From Streptomyces sp. TSRI0107 (GTDB taxonomy: Bacteria; Actinomycetota; Actinomycetes; Streptomycetales; Streptomycetaceae): DNA of 64,000 nt. Positions within the stretch are counted from its first letter, which is position 1; the number at the start of each line of letters is the position of its first letter. A model generated the notes under the pieces. The model was not told the origin of the DNA. It searched no databases and worked only from the letters and a program-made list of their open reading frames with translations. Location: positions 124,001 through 188,000 of the forward strand of contig NZ_LIVZ01000007.1 of assembly GCF_001905845.1 (NCBI RefSeq), written 5' to 3'. This document shows positions 34,887-43,605 of the stretch, one piece after another. Both the position numbers and the translations under genes were made by a program.

Positions 34887-35957
34887 TCACGCCCCGAACA
34901 GGTCCTGTTGTCCGTTTCCCCCGCCCTGCGCTCGGGGCGCGGTGAGGCCGAGATGCGCCCATGCGGCGGGAGTGGCGACGCGACCACGGGGTGTGCGGGC
35001 CAGCAGGCCCTCCCGGACCAGGAAGGGTTCGGCGACCTCCTCGACGGTCTCCCGCTCCTCCCCCACCGCGACGGCGAGCGTCGACAGACCGACCGGACCG
35101 CCGCCGAACAGCTTCAGCAGGGCCTCCAGCACCGCGCGGTCGAGCCGGTCCAGGCCACGGGCGTCGACCTCGTACACCGACAGGGCCGCCGCCGCGATCT
35201 CCCTCGTGATGACGCCGTCGGCCTTGACCTGGGCGTAGTCCCGGACCCGGCGCAGCAGGCGGTTGGCGATGCGGGGCGTGCCACGGGAGCGGCCGGCGAT
35301 CTCGGCGGCGCCGTCCGCGTCTATCTCGACGTCCAGCAGGTTCGCGGAGCGGTGGACGACACGCTGGAGCTCGGCGGGCTCGTAGAACTCCATGTGCGCG
35401 GTGAACCCGAAGCGGTCGCGCAGCGGGGGCGGCAGCAGACCCGCCCGGGTGGTGGCGCCCACCAGGGTGAACGGGGGCAGTTCGAGGGGGATGGCGGTGG
35501 CGCCGGGGCCCTTGCCGACGATCACGTCGACGCGGAAGTCCTCCATCGCCATGTACAGCATCTCCTCGGCGGGCCGGGACATGCGGTGGATCTCGTCGAG
35601 GAACAGCACCTCGCCCTCCTGGAGGGAGGAGAGGATCGCCGCGAGGTCGCCGGCGTGCTGGATGGCGGGGCCCGAGGTGATGCGGATGGGGGCGCCCATC
35701 TCGGCCGCGATGATCATCGACAGGGTGGTCTTGCCGAGGCCGGGGGCGCCGGAGAGCAGCACGTGGTCGGCGGTGGCGCCGCGCGCGCGGGCGGCCCGCA
35801 GGACCAGGTCCAGCTGCTCGCGGACCTTCTCCTGGCCGATGAACTCGCCCAGGTCCTTCGGGCGCAGCGCGGCCTCGACGGCCTGGTCCTCGCGGTCGGC
35901 GGACGCACCGACGAGCCGCTCCTCGGCGGAGGTGTCGGTCGTGTCGTCCCAGTTCAT
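34887..35957 (-). CDS. ruvB: Holliday junction branch-migration ATPase RuvB
   Basis: This 356-residue hexameric motor has Walker A GAPGLGKTT (~residues 71-79), Walker B VLFLDEIHRM, sensor LVGATTRAGLLPPPLRDRFG and the C-terminal winged helix with FLVREGLLARTPRGRVAT. The LRPKDLGEFIGQEKVREQL start of the AAA module is canonical. It works with RuvA to move four-way junctions that RuvC cuts. It is the third gene of ruvC-ruvA-ruvB, 115 nt after ruvA. Confidence 0.98.
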   Translation of the reverse strand: MNWDDTTDTSAEERLVGASADREDQAVEAALRPKDLGEFIGQEKVREQLDLVLRAARARGATADHVLLSGAPGLGKTTLSMIIAAEMGAPIRITSGPAIQHAGDLAAILSSLQEGEVLFLDEIHRMSRPAEEMLYMAMEDFRVDVIVGKGPGATAIPLELPPFTLVGATTRAGLLPPPLRDRFGFTAHMEFYEPAELQRVVHRSANLLDVEIDADGAAEIAGRSRGTPRIANRLLRRVRDYAQVKADGVITREIAAAALSVYEVDARGLDRLDRAVLEALLKLFGGGPVGLSTLAVAVGEERETVEEVAEPFLVREGLLARTPRGRVATPAAWAHLGLTAPRAQGGGNGQQDLFGA

Positions 35958-36072
35958 GGAGTGTGCCTCGGGGGTCGCGGTCGGATGGGTCGTACGCGGA
36001 GGGGGCGCCGCTCGCGGGGGTGGTTTCCGGCCGAATCGGAGCCGGGGCGCCTCTCCGCGGGCGGCGCGGGCG

Positions 36073-36678
36073 TCAGCGGGCTCTGTTGAGGGTCTGGAGA
36101 GCCGCCTTCAGCAGCGCGCCCACCTGCGGGGTGCCCTGCGCGGCCTCGGCCTGCGGGGTCACGGCGGCCACGGCCTCGTCGGCCTCGCGGGTGGCGTAGC
36201 CCAGGCCGATCAGGGCGGCGTGCAGCTGGTCGCGCCAGCCGGAGCTGACCGGGGCGCCGACGGCGGGGGCGCCGATGGGCTCGCCGAGGCGGTCCTTCAG
36301 CTCCAGCAGCAGCTTCTGGGCGCCCTTCTTGCCGATGCCGGGGACGGCGGTGAGCGCCTTCTCGTCTCCGGTGGAGACCGCGCGGCGCAGGGCGTCGGGG
36401 CTGTGCACGGCGAGCATGGCCTGGGCGAGGCGGGGGCCGACGCCGCTGGCGGTCTGCAGCAGCTCGAAGACCTGGCGCTCGTCGTCGTCGGCGAAGCCGT
36501 ACAGCGTGAGGGAGTCCTCACGCACGACCAGGGAGGTGGCGAGCTTGGCCGGCTGGCCCACGCGGAGCGTGGACAGGGTGTTCGGCGTGCACTGGACGGC
36601 CATGCCGACACCGCCGACCTCGACCACCGCGGCGTCCGGGGCGAGGGCGGCGACCGTGCCGCTGACGAAGGCGATCAT
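36073..36678 (-). CDS. ruvA: Holliday junction-binding protein RuvA
   Basis: This 201-residue tetrameric junction-binding protein has an N-terminal OB-like domain starting MIAFVSGTVAALAPDAAVVEVGGVG, tandem helix-hairpin-helix motifs (TASGVGPRLAQAML and AVPGIGKKGAQKLLLELKD), and a C-terminal RuvB-contacting three-helix domain (ALIGLGYATREADEAVAAV). The ATG overlaps the ruvC stop by 4 nt (ATGA). Confidence 0.97.
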   Translation of the reverse strand: MIAFVSGTVAALAPDAAVVEVGGVGMAVQCTPNTLSTLRVGQPAKLATSLVVREDSLTLYGFADDDERQVFELLQTASGVGPRLAQAMLAVHSPDALRRAVSTGDEKALTAVPGIGKKGAQKLLLELKDRLGEPIGAPAVGAPVSSGWRDQLHAALIGLGYATREADEAVAAVTPQAEAAQGTPQVGALLKAALQTLNRAR

Positions 36679-37214
36679 GTCGTACGGCCTTTCGTTGCGT
36701 GTGCTGCGTGCTGGGCGACCGCCTGCTGGAGGCGGTTCTGGGCGGGGGCGCGCCAGATGTGGCAGATGGCGAGTGCGAGGGCGTCGGCCGCGTCGGCGGG
36801 CTTGGGCGGCGCGGCCAGCCGCAGCAGGCGGGTGACCATGGCGCCGACCTGGGCCTTGTCCGCGCGGCCCGATCCGGTGACGGCGGCCTTGACCTCGCTG
36901 GGGGTGTGCAGGGCGACCGGGATGCCGCGGCGGGCGGCACACAGCATGGCGACGGCGCTGGCCTGGGCGGTGCCCATCACCGTACGCACGTTGTGCTGGC
37001 TGAAGACGCGCTCCACCGCCACGTACTCCGGCCGGTGCTCGTCGAGCCACTGCTCGATGCCCTGCTCGACGGCGACGAGGCGGTCGCCGAGCTGGGCGTC
37101 GACCGGTGTGCGGACGACCCCGACGCCGAGCATGGTGAGCGGTCTGCCGGGCACGCCCTCCACGACTCCGACACCGCACCGGGTCAGTCCCGGGTCCACC
37201 CCCAGTACGCGCAC
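36675..37214 (-). CDS. ruvC: Crossover junction endonuclease RuvC
   Basis: This 179-residue resolvase of the RNase H fold has catalytic acidic residues in VLGVDPGLTRCGVG (Asp7), VAVERVFSQHNVRT (Glu) and KPADAADALALAICH (two Asp). GTG at 37214 is preceded by a near-perfect AAGGAGG 9 nt upstream, which decides the start. It heads the ruvCAB operon; a terminator separates it from yebC. Confidence 0.97.
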   Translation of the reverse strand: MRVLGVDPGLTRCGVGVVEGVPGRPLTMLGVGVVRTPVDAQLGDRLVAVEQGIEQWLDEHRPEYVAVERVFSQHNVRTVMGTAQASAVAMLCAARRGIPVALHTPSEVKAAVTGSGRADKAQVGAMVTRLLRLAAPPKPADAADALALAICHIWRAPAQNRLQQAVAQHAAHATKGRTT

Positions 37215-37280
37215 CCGCCCCTCCTTCAATCGCCTGTTCGTGCAGGCTATCGGGTGGCACTGACAACGCCGCACAAAGCG

Positions 37281-37312
37281 ACGGGCCGACGGGGTGTGTC
37301 CCGTCGGCCCGT
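37281..37312 (-). terminator. Terminator after yebC
   Basis: A perfect 13-bp stem (ACGGGCCGACGGG at 37281-37293 with 37300-37312) has loop GTGTGT. It lies 37 nt past the yebC stop. Confidence 0.7.
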
Positions 37313-37349
37313 TCGGCTCGCCGTGCTCGCTGCGGCGTCAGGCTCCGCC

Positions 37350-38102
37350 TCAGGCGTCGACCTTCTCCATGACCTCGTCGCTGACGTCGAAGTTGGCGAA
37401 GACGTTCTGGACGTCGTCGCTGTCCTCGAGCGCGTCGATCAGCTTGAAGATCTTCTTGGCGCCCTCCTCGTCCAGCTCGACCTGCATGGTCGGGACGAAG
37501 TTGGCCTCGGCGGAGTCGTAGTCGATGCCGGCGTCCTGGAGGGCGGTGCGGACCGCGACCAGGTCGGTGGCCTCGCTGATGACCTCGAAGTTCTCGCCGA
37601 GGTCGTTGACCTCCTCGGCGCCCGCGTCCAGGACGGCGGTGAGGACGTCGTCCTCGGTCAGCTCACCCTTGGGGACGATGATCACGCCCTTGCGGTTGAA
37701 CAGGTAGGACACCGAGCCGGGGTCGGCCATGGAACCGCCGTTGCGGGTCATGGCGACGCGGACCTCGGAGGCGGCGCGGTTGCGGTTGTCGGTCAGACAC
37801 TCGATGAGCACCGCGACACCGTTCGGGCCGTAGCCCTCGTACATGATCGTCTCGTAGTCGGCGCCGCCGGCCTCCAGGCCACCGCCGCGCTTGATCGCCG
37901 AGTCGATGTTCTTGTTCGGGACCGAGCTCTTCTTCGCCTTCTGGACGGCGTCGTAGAGCGTCGGGTTGCCGTCGAGGTCGACGCCGCCCATGCGTGCGGC
38001 CACCTCGATGTTCTTGATCAGCTTCGCGAAGAGCTTGCCGCGCTTGGCGTCGATCACGGCCTTCTTGTGCTTCGTCGTGGCCCATTTAGAGTGGCCGGAC
38101 AT
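37350..38102 (-). CDS. yebC: YebC/PmpR family protein (TACO1 homologue)
   Basis: This 250-residue protein starts MSGHSKWATTKHKKAVIDAKRGKLF, the invariant family start, with ARMGGVDLDGNPTL, VMTRNGGSMADPGSVSYLF-type block (VAMTRNGGSMADPGS) and the acidic C-terminal region. Once described as a DNA-binding regulator of ruv genes, YebC proteins are now linked to translation of proline-rich stretches. The position next to ruvC and pdxT is conserved in actinobacteria. With EF-P (5584-6150) this makes two polyproline-related factors in one window. Confidence 0.96.
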   Translation of the reverse strand: MSGHSKWATTKHKKAVIDAKRGKLFAKLIKNIEVAARMGGVDLDGNPTLYDAVQKAKKSSVPNKNIDSAIKRGGGLEAGGADYETIMYEGYGPNGVAVLIECLTDNRNRAASEVRVAMTRNGGSMADPGSVSYLFNRKGVIIVPKGELTEDDVLTAVLDAGAEEVNDLGENFEVISEATDLVAVRTALQDAGIDYDSAEANFVPTMQVELDEEGAKKIFKLIDALEDSDDVQNVFANFDVSDEVMEKVDA

Positions 38103-38150
38103 CTGCCTGTCTCCTTCGCGTAACCCATCCAGATACGAACGCCAGGAATC

Positions 38151-38762
38151 CTACAAGGACTCGGCTTCCCGATTCGCGCGCACCATGTCGACGAACAGGG
38201 AGTGCACACGGTGGTCGCCGGTCAGTTCCGGGTGGAACGACGTGGCGAGCGCGTTGCCCTGGCGGACCGCCACGATGTGCCCGTCGTGCTCGGCCAGCAC
38301 CTCGGCCGCGGCTCCGACGGACTCCACCCAGGGGGCGCGGATGAAGACGCCCTCCACGGGGTCGCCGTCGACGCCCTTGATGTCGACGGCCGCCTCGAAG
38401 GACTCGTTCTGGCGTCCGAAGGCGTTGCGCCGGACGATCATGTCGATGCCGCCGATGGTCTCCTGGCCCGAGCGCGGGTCGAGGATCTTGTCGGCGAGCA
38501 TGATCATGCCCGCGCAGGTGCCGTAGACCGGCATGCCGGCCCGCACGCGCGCGCGGAGGGGTTCCATCACGCCGAAGAGGACGGCCAGCTTGGAGATGGT
38601 GGTGGACTCGCCGCCGGGGAGGACGAGGCCGTCGACCTCGGCGAGTTCCTCGGGGCGCCGGACCGGCCTGGCCACGGCGTCGGCCGCGGCCAGGGCGATC
38701 AGGTGCTCCCGTACGTCGCCCTGGAGGGCCAGGACGCCAATGACAGGGGCTTCGTTGCTCAT
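38151..38762 (-). CDS. pdxT: Pyridoxal 5'-phosphate synthase glutaminase subunit
   Basis: This 203-residue class I glutaminase feeds ammonia to PdxS. VIGVLALQGDVREHL is the N-terminal signature, LVLPGGESTT the oxyanion loop, VYGTCAGMIMLA holds the nucleophile Cys, and ATSFHPELTGDHRVH the catalytic His-x-Glu. It lies 7 nt after pdxS. With PdxS it forms the 24-subunit PLP synthase making PLP from ribose 5-phosphate, glyceraldehyde 3-phosphate and glutamine. Confidence 0.97.
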   Translation of the reverse strand: MSNEAPVIGVLALQGDVREHLIALAAADAVARPVRRPEELAEVDGLVLPGGESTTISKLAVLFGVMEPLRARVRAGMPVYGTCAGMIMLADKILDPRSGQETIGGIDMIVRRNAFGRQNESFEAAVDIKGVDGDPVEGVFIRAPWVESVGAAAEVLAEHDGHIVAVRQGNALATSFHPELTGDHRVHSLFVDMVRANREAESL

Positions 38763-38769
38763 CGGGTGA

Positions 38770-39681
38770 TTACCAGCCGCGGTTGGCGTAGCGCTCGGTC
38801 TCGGGGAGGGTGTCGCAGTTGATGCCGACCATGGCCTCGCCGAGGTTGCGGGAGGCGTCGGCGATGATCTTCGGGTCGTCGTAGAAGGTGGTGGCCTTCA
38901 CGATGGCGGCGGCGCGCTTGGCCGGGTCGCCGGACTTGAAGATGCCGGAGCCGACGAAGACGCCCTCGGCACCGAGCTGACGCATCAGGGCGGCGTCGGC
39001 CGGGGTGGCAACTCCACCGGCGGAGAACAGCACGACCGGGAGCTTGCCCAGCTCGGCGACCTCCTTGACCAGCTCGTACGGGGCGCGCAGCTCCTTGGCG
39101 GCGGCGTACAGCTCGTGGTTGTCGAAGCCGCGCAGCTTGGCGATCTCGTTCTTGATCTGGCGCAGGTGGCGGACGGCCTCGACGACGTTGCCGGTGCCGG
39201 CCTCGCCCTTGGAGCGGATCATCGCGGCGCCCTCGGCGATACGGCGCAGGGCCTCGCCCAGGTTGGTGGCACCACAGACGAAGGGGGTGGTGAACGCCCA
39301 CTTGTCGGAGTGGTTGACCTCGTCGGCCGGGGTGAGGACCTCGGACTCGTCGATGTAGTCGACGCCGAGGGACTGCAGGACCTGGGCCTCGACGAAGTGG
39401 CCGATGCGGGACTTGGCCATCACCGGGATGGAGACGGCGTCGATGATGCCCTCGATCATGTCCGGGTCGGACATGCGGGCCACGCCGCCGTCCTTGCGGA
39501 TGTCGGCCGGGACGCGCTCCAGGGCCATGACGGCGACGGCGCCCGCGTCCTCGGCGATCTTCGCCTGCTCCGGCGTGACGACGTCCATGATCACGCCGCC
39601 CTTGAGCTGCTCGGCCATGCCGCGCTTGACGCGCGCGGTGCCGGTCTCGGGGGCCTGGGCGGAGTTGGGGAGGGTGGACAC
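38770..39681 (-). CDS. pdxS: Pyridoxal 5'-phosphate synthase lyase subunit
   Basis: This 303-residue (beta/alpha)8 PdxS has KRGMAEQLKGGVIMDVVTPEQAKIAEDAGAV at the N-terminus, with active-site lysines in VMAKSRIGHFVEAQ and IRSKGEAGTGNVVEAVRHLR, and the phosphate loop FSAGGVATPADAALMRQLGAEGVFVGSGIF. All are strongly conserved. A short N-terminal extension (MSTLPNSAQAPETGT) is common in Streptomyces. It is the first gene of pdxS-pdxT. Confidence 0.98.
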   Translation of the reverse strand: MSTLPNSAQAPETGTARVKRGMAEQLKGGVIMDVVTPEQAKIAEDAGAVAVMALERVPADIRKDGGVARMSDPDMIEGIIDAVSIPVMAKSRIGHFVEAQVLQSLGVDYIDESEVLTPADEVNHSDKWAFTTPFVCGATNLGEALRRIAEGAAMIRSKGEAGTGNVVEAVRHLRQIKNEIAKLRGFDNHELYAAAKELRAPYELVKEVAELGKLPVVLFSAGGVATPADAALMRQLGAEGVFVGSGIFKSGDPAKRAAAIVKATTFYDDPKIIADASRNLGEAMVGINCDTLPETERYANRGW

Positions 39682-39817
39682 GGGTTGACCTCACTCGGTG
39701 AAGAGGGTTTCTGCCGAACCGAGGAAACGTGAGGCGCCCGGGCCACAGCAAGGGCCAATGGAAAGGCGGTGGATCGTTTTTCCGCCACGGCGGGGGAAAC
39801 CGCAGGTCACGGGCCGC

Positions 39818-40360
39818 TCAGGCGGCCCGGTCCACCAGCGCCGCGGGCGGTTCGTCGTCCATCTCGAAGGCCAGCGGGAAGGGCGCGTGGCCGGCCAGCC
39901 GGAACCAGCGGACCTTGCGGTGCTCGCGGAGCCTGCGGGCCGCGCCCACGGCGTCGTTGTGGAACCGGCGCGCCATCGGCACCCTGCGCACGGCCTCGGT
40001 GAGCTCGCGGGCCGCCTCCTCGCCCCCGGGGGCCTCCCGTACGGCCGCCATCTGGTGCGGGTCCCCGAGCACGGCCCGCAGCGCCTGGCTCAGCTCGCTC
40101 TCGGCGACCTCACGGTGCTCCTCCTCGGCCTGCCGGGCGGCATGCGCGGCCTCGTACAGGACGATCGAGGCGGCCGGGTCGAGCACCCCCGACGTCGCCA
40201 GTTCCTGCGCCACCGAGGCCCTGCGCAGCAACTGGGCGTCCAGCGCGGCGCGCGCGGCATCGATCCTGGCGTGCAGCCGGTCCAGCCGGCCGGCCGTCCA
40301 GCTCAGGTAGAGGCCGATCACGACGAGGGCGACGAGGATCCAGATGAGGGTTTCGATCAC
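39818..40360 (-). CDS. LemA-like single-pass membrane protein
   Basis: This 180-residue protein starts at GTG (VIETLIWILVALVVIGLYL): a membrane helix (4-20), then RLDRLHARIDAARAALDAQLLRRASVAQELA, which resembles the helical LemA signature, and further charged helices to residue ~150. The C-terminal WFRLAGHAPFPLAFEMDDE is unlike LemA. In mycobacteria the gene beside pimA encodes a Nudix-type membrane protein (Rv2609c); no Nudix box is present here. Function unknown. It lies between the pdx and pim groups, 198 nt downstream of pimA. Confidence 0.65.
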   Translation of the reverse strand: MIETLIWILVALVVIGLYLSWTAGRLDRLHARIDAARAALDAQLLRRASVAQELATSGVLDPAASIVLYEAAHAARQAEEEHREVAESELSQALRAVLGDPHQMAAVREAPGGEEAARELTEAVRRVPMARRFHNDAVGAARRLREHRKVRWFRLAGHAPFPLAFEMDDEPPAALVDRAA

Positions 40361-40558
40361 GGGCGGCAGACTAGCCGCGCCTGGTCGGCAAGGTCTCGCT
40401 CGGGGCGCCGGCGCGGGCGTCACCGGGGGCTGCCGCGCCTGGCCTACGACTCCGGCCCTGAACCGGGGCTCGCCTCAGACGTCGGTGCCAAGACGCCTTG
40501 CCGCGTCCGGCTCACCCAGGACGCCGCAGGTGCCGGGACGCTCCCGCCGCGTCGGAAC

Positions 40559-41731
40559 TCAGTCCCGCGCCAGCCCCAACCGCGCCCGCAGTCCGCCGCC
40601 CCCGCCGGCCCCCTCGTCCGCCGCCACCGCTGCCGCGCCCGCCGTCACCGTCTCGTAGACGGAGAGGATGTCGGCGCCGACCGTCGACCAGTCGAAGCGC
40701 CGGACGTGGGCGCTGCCGCGTTCCCCCAGCTCGGCGCGGCGCTTCGGGTCGGCCAGCAGGCGCAGCGCCGCCTCGGCGAGGGCGTCGGCGTCCTCGTTGG
40801 CGAACAGCTCGCCCGCCGCGCCCTGGTCGAGGACCTGGGCGAACGCGTCGAGGTCGGAGGCGAGCACCGGGGCGCCCGCCGACAGCGCCTCGACGAGGAT
40901 GATGCCGAAGCTCTCGCCGCCCGTGTTGGGAGCGACGTACAGGTCGACACTGCGCAGGAGGCGCGCCTTGTCCTCGTCGCTGACCATGCCGAGGAACTGC
41001 ACGCGCGGGCGCAGCTCGGCGGGCAGCGACGCCACCGCCTCCTCCTCGTCCCCCCGCCCGGCGACCAGGAGCCGGGTCTGCGGGCGCTCGGCGAGGATCC
41101 GGGGCAGGGCCCGCATGAGCACCGGCAGGCCCTTGCGGGGCTCGTCGATGCGCCCTATGAAGCCGATGGTGTCGCCCTGCCACTCCGGGTTCGGCTCGGC
41201 CTCGGCGAAGAAGCCGACGTCGACGCCGTTGGGGATCACCACGGCGTCCCCGCCGAGGTGTTCCACCAGGGTGCGGCGGGCGTACTCGCTCACCGCGATC
41301 CGGGCGCTGATCTTCTCGAGCGCCGCCTGGAGGATCGAGTAAGCGGCGATCATCGCGCGCGAGCGCGGGTTGGACGTGTGGAAGGTGGCCACGATGGGGC
41401 CCTGCGCCGCCCAGCAGGTCAGCAGCCCCAGCGAGGGGGAGGCCGGCTCGTGGATGTGGATGACGTCGAACGCGCCGTCGTGCAGCCACCGCCGCACCCG
41501 GGCGGCCGACAGGAAGCCGAAGTTCAGCCGGGCCACCGAGCCGTTGTACGGCACCGGCACCGCGCGGCCCGCCGAGACGACGTACGGCGGCAGCGGAGTG
41601 TCGTCGTCGGCGGGGGCGAGCACCGACACCTCGTGGCCGAGGCGGATGAAGTACTCGGCGAGGTCGCGGATGTGGAACTGGACGCCGCCCGGCACGTCCC
41701 ACGAGTACGGGCAGACGATGCCGATCCTCAC
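40559..41731 (-). CDS. pimA: Phosphatidylinositol alpha-mannosyltransferase PimA
   Basis: This 390-residue GT-B/GT4 enzyme starts VRIGIVCPYSWDVPGGVQFHIRDLAEYF, close to mycobacterial PimA. Acceptor-site elements (FHTSNPRSR, SEYARRTLVEH) and GDP-mannose-binding motifs (IGFIGRIDEPRKGL, APNTGGESFGIILVEALSAGAPVLASDL with the EX7E Glu pair) are present. It adds the first mannose to phosphatidylinositol at the cytoplasmic face. The C-terminus has a Gly-rich disordered tail. The GTG overlaps the acyltransferase stop (GTGA). With pgsA and the acyltransferase it forms the pgsA-htrB-pimA cluster known from Mycobacterium. Confidence 0.93.
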   Translation of the reverse strand: MRIGIVCPYSWDVPGGVQFHIRDLAEYFIRLGHEVSVLAPADDDTPLPPYVVSAGRAVPVPYNGSVARLNFGFLSAARVRRWLHDGAFDVIHIHEPASPSLGLLTCWAAQGPIVATFHTSNPRSRAMIAAYSILQAALEKISARIAVSEYARRTLVEHLGGDAVVIPNGVDVGFFAEAEPNPEWQGDTIGFIGRIDEPRKGLPVLMRALPRILAERPQTRLLVAGRGDEEEAVASLPAELRPRVQFLGMVSDEDKARLLRSVDLYVAPNTGGESFGIILVEALSAGAPVLASDLDAFAQVLDQGAAGELFANEDADALAEAALRLLADPKRRAELGERGSAHVRRFDWSTVGADILSVYETVTAGAAAVAADEGAGGGGGLRARLGLARD

Positions 41732-42636
41732 GAGGGCCCCTTCGCGGGGTCGAGGTCCGAGAGCCACAAACGCTGCAGCATGTGCCAGTCCTCCGGGTGT
41801 TCGGCGATGCCCTGGGCGAAGGCGTCTGCCAGCGCCTGTGTCATGACAGACGTCTTCTCGGCCCGGGTGCCTGTCTCCGGTACCTCGATCGGGGGATGGA
41901 CCCTTCCCCGCATGACGGGCGATTCGTCGTACCAGAGCGTCACCGGCAGCAGCAGCGCGCCCGTCTGCTGGGCCAGCAGCGCGGGCCCGGCGGGCATCCG
42001 CGCGGTGTCGCCGAAGAAGGTGACCTCCACGCCGGAGGCGGACAGGTCGCGGTCGGCGACCAGGCAGACCAGTCCGCCGTCGCGCAGCCGCCGGGCGAGG
42101 GTGCCGAAGGCGGAGCCGCCGGTGTGCGGCAGCACCTCCATGCCGAGGCCTTCGCGGTAGGCGACGAAACGGTCGTACAGCGTCTCCGGCTTCAGACGCT
42201 CCGCGACCGTCGTGAACGGCGTCTCCAGCTTGGTCGTGACCCAGGCGCCCGCCAGGTCCCAGTTGGCCAGGTGCGGCAGGGCGAGTACGACGCCCTTGCC
42301 GGAGGCGAGGCCGTCGGTGAGGTGGTGCAGGTCCTTGGGGTCGAAGCCGCCCTTGACGCGTTCGGCGCTCCACGCGGGGAGCCGGAACGACTCCATCCAG
42401 TAGCGCAGGTACGAGCGCATGCCCGCGCGGGACAGCTCCGCCAGCCGCTCCGGGGTCGCGTCGGGCACCACGCGCGCGTAGTTGCTCTCCAGCCGCAGCA
42501 CCCCCTTGCCGCGGCGCTTCCAGACGGTGTCGGCGATGGTGCGGCCGAGCCGTACCGCGACCGGCTCGGGGAGCTTCTTCACGGTGCTCCAGCCGAGACC
42601 GTACAGCGCGTCCGTCAGGCGTTCCCGGACGCTCAT
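41728..42636 (-). CDS. Phosphatidylinositol mannoside acyltransferase (HtrB/LpxL fold, PatA-like)
   Basis: This 302-residue membrane-associated acyltransferase has the HtrB-type H(x4)D/E motif in ALPHLANWDLAGAW (His and Asp about residues 126-131), SNYARVVPDATPERL and LVADRDLSASGVEVTFFGDTARMPAGPALLA. In mycobacteria the gene between pgsA1 and pimA is PatA (Rv2611c), which acylates the 6-position of the PimA-added mannose; the same role is likely here. Overlaps of 4 nt link it to pgsA (ATGA) and pimA (GTGA). Confidence 0.9.
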   Translation of the reverse strand: MSVRERLTDALYGLGWSTVKKLPEPVAVRLGRTIADTVWKRRGKGVLRLESNYARVVPDATPERLAELSRAGMRSYLRYWMESFRLPAWSAERVKGGFDPKDLHHLTDGLASGKGVVLALPHLANWDLAGAWVTTKLETPFTTVAERLKPETLYDRFVAYREGLGMEVLPHTGGSAFGTLARRLRDGGLVCLVADRDLSASGVEVTFFGDTARMPAGPALLAQQTGALLLPVTLWYDESPVMRGRVHPPIEVPETGTRAEKTSVMTQALADAFAQGIAEHPEDWHMLQRLWLSDLDPAKGPS

Positions 42637-43322
42637 TTCGCGGCCTCGCTGCCGTGGGAGGCGTTCGGCTGCCCCTGCTCGGCCGCTGCCGCCGCCTCCG
42701 CCTCCGCGGACTCCCTGCGGACCGTGACGACCCGCTGCACCAGCGTGACGAGGCTGCCCACGGCGACGATCCACAGCGCGATCGGCAGCAGCACGTCGAT
42801 GCCGGGCACGCCGAACGTGTGCAGGCCGGCGAGACCGGCCGCGACCAGGGAGATCACCAGCCGCTCGGCGCGCTCCACGAGCCCGTTGACGGCGACCGGC
42901 AGGCCGATCGACTCGCCGCGCGCCTTGGTGTACGACACCACCTGGCCGCTGGCCAGGCAGAAGATCGACACCGCGCACAGCGCGTTGTCGTCACCGCCGC
43001 CGGCGTACCAGAGCGCGAAACCGCCGAAGATCGCGCCGTCGGCGACCCGGTCCAGGGTGGAGTCCAGGAAGGCGCCCCAGCGGCTGGAGCGGCCGAGCTG
43101 GCGGGCCATGTTGCCGTCGACGAGGTCGGAGAAGACGAACAGCGTGATGACGATCGTGCCCCAGAAGAACTCGCCCCTGGGGTAGAAGACCAGCGCGCCC
43201 GCGATCACACCGGCGGTGCCGATCAGCGTGACCGTGTCGGGGCTGACGCCCCGGCGGATGAGAAACGCGGCGAACGGTGTGAGGACACGCGTGAAGAATG
43301 CACGCGCGTACTTGTTCAGCAT
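42633..43322 (-). CDS. pgsA: Phosphatidylinositol phosphate synthase PgsA (CDP-alcohol phosphatidyltransferase)
   Basis: This 229-residue polytopic enzyme has the complete CDP-alcohol motif D-x2-DG-x2-AR-x8-G-x3-D-x3-D (DLVDGNMARQ...GAFLDSTLD; ~residues 66-90). It should join inositol 1-phosphate to CDP-diacylglycerol, the actinobacterial route to phosphatidylinositol. Six membrane helices are expected. ATG at 43322 (MLNKYARAFFTRVLTPFAAFL) is chosen by family length and the GGAAGG in front. A C-terminal Ala/Glu-rich tail follows the last helix. It leads the pgsA-acyltransferase-pimA operon and is divergent from the EF-G-like gene. Confidence 0.94.
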   Translation of the reverse strand: MLNKYARAFFTRVLTPFAAFLIRRGVSPDTVTLIGTAGVIAGALVFYPRGEFFWGTIVITLFVFSDLVDGNMARQLGRSSRWGAFLDSTLDRVADGAIFGGFALWYAGGGDDNALCAVSIFCLASGQVVSYTKARGESIGLPVAVNGLVERAERLVISLVAAGLAGLHTFGVPGIDVLLPIALWIVAVGSLVTLVQRVVTVRRESAEAEAAAAAEQGQPNASHGSEAAK

Positions 43323-43605
43323 GGCCTTCCCGAGGGTCGGTGTCGCCGCGCGGCCCCTGCTGGCCACCGGCTGGCCCATCGTAGCCACGCGCGCGTGGGC
43401 GCGACGGCCGGGCACCCACACGGGTCCGGGGCCGTCCGGCGAACGGCCCGCAACCGGCGGGCGGCGACGGGTTCCCGTCGTTCGTATGGACGCACCGTGA
43501 CGGGAGTGGAAAGCTCGAAGGATCGCGGGCGTCGCCGTAGCCGCTCGCACGCGGCCACGCGTGTCCGCGCCCACAGTGACCTCACCGTGCACGGGAGGCA
43601 GGATC

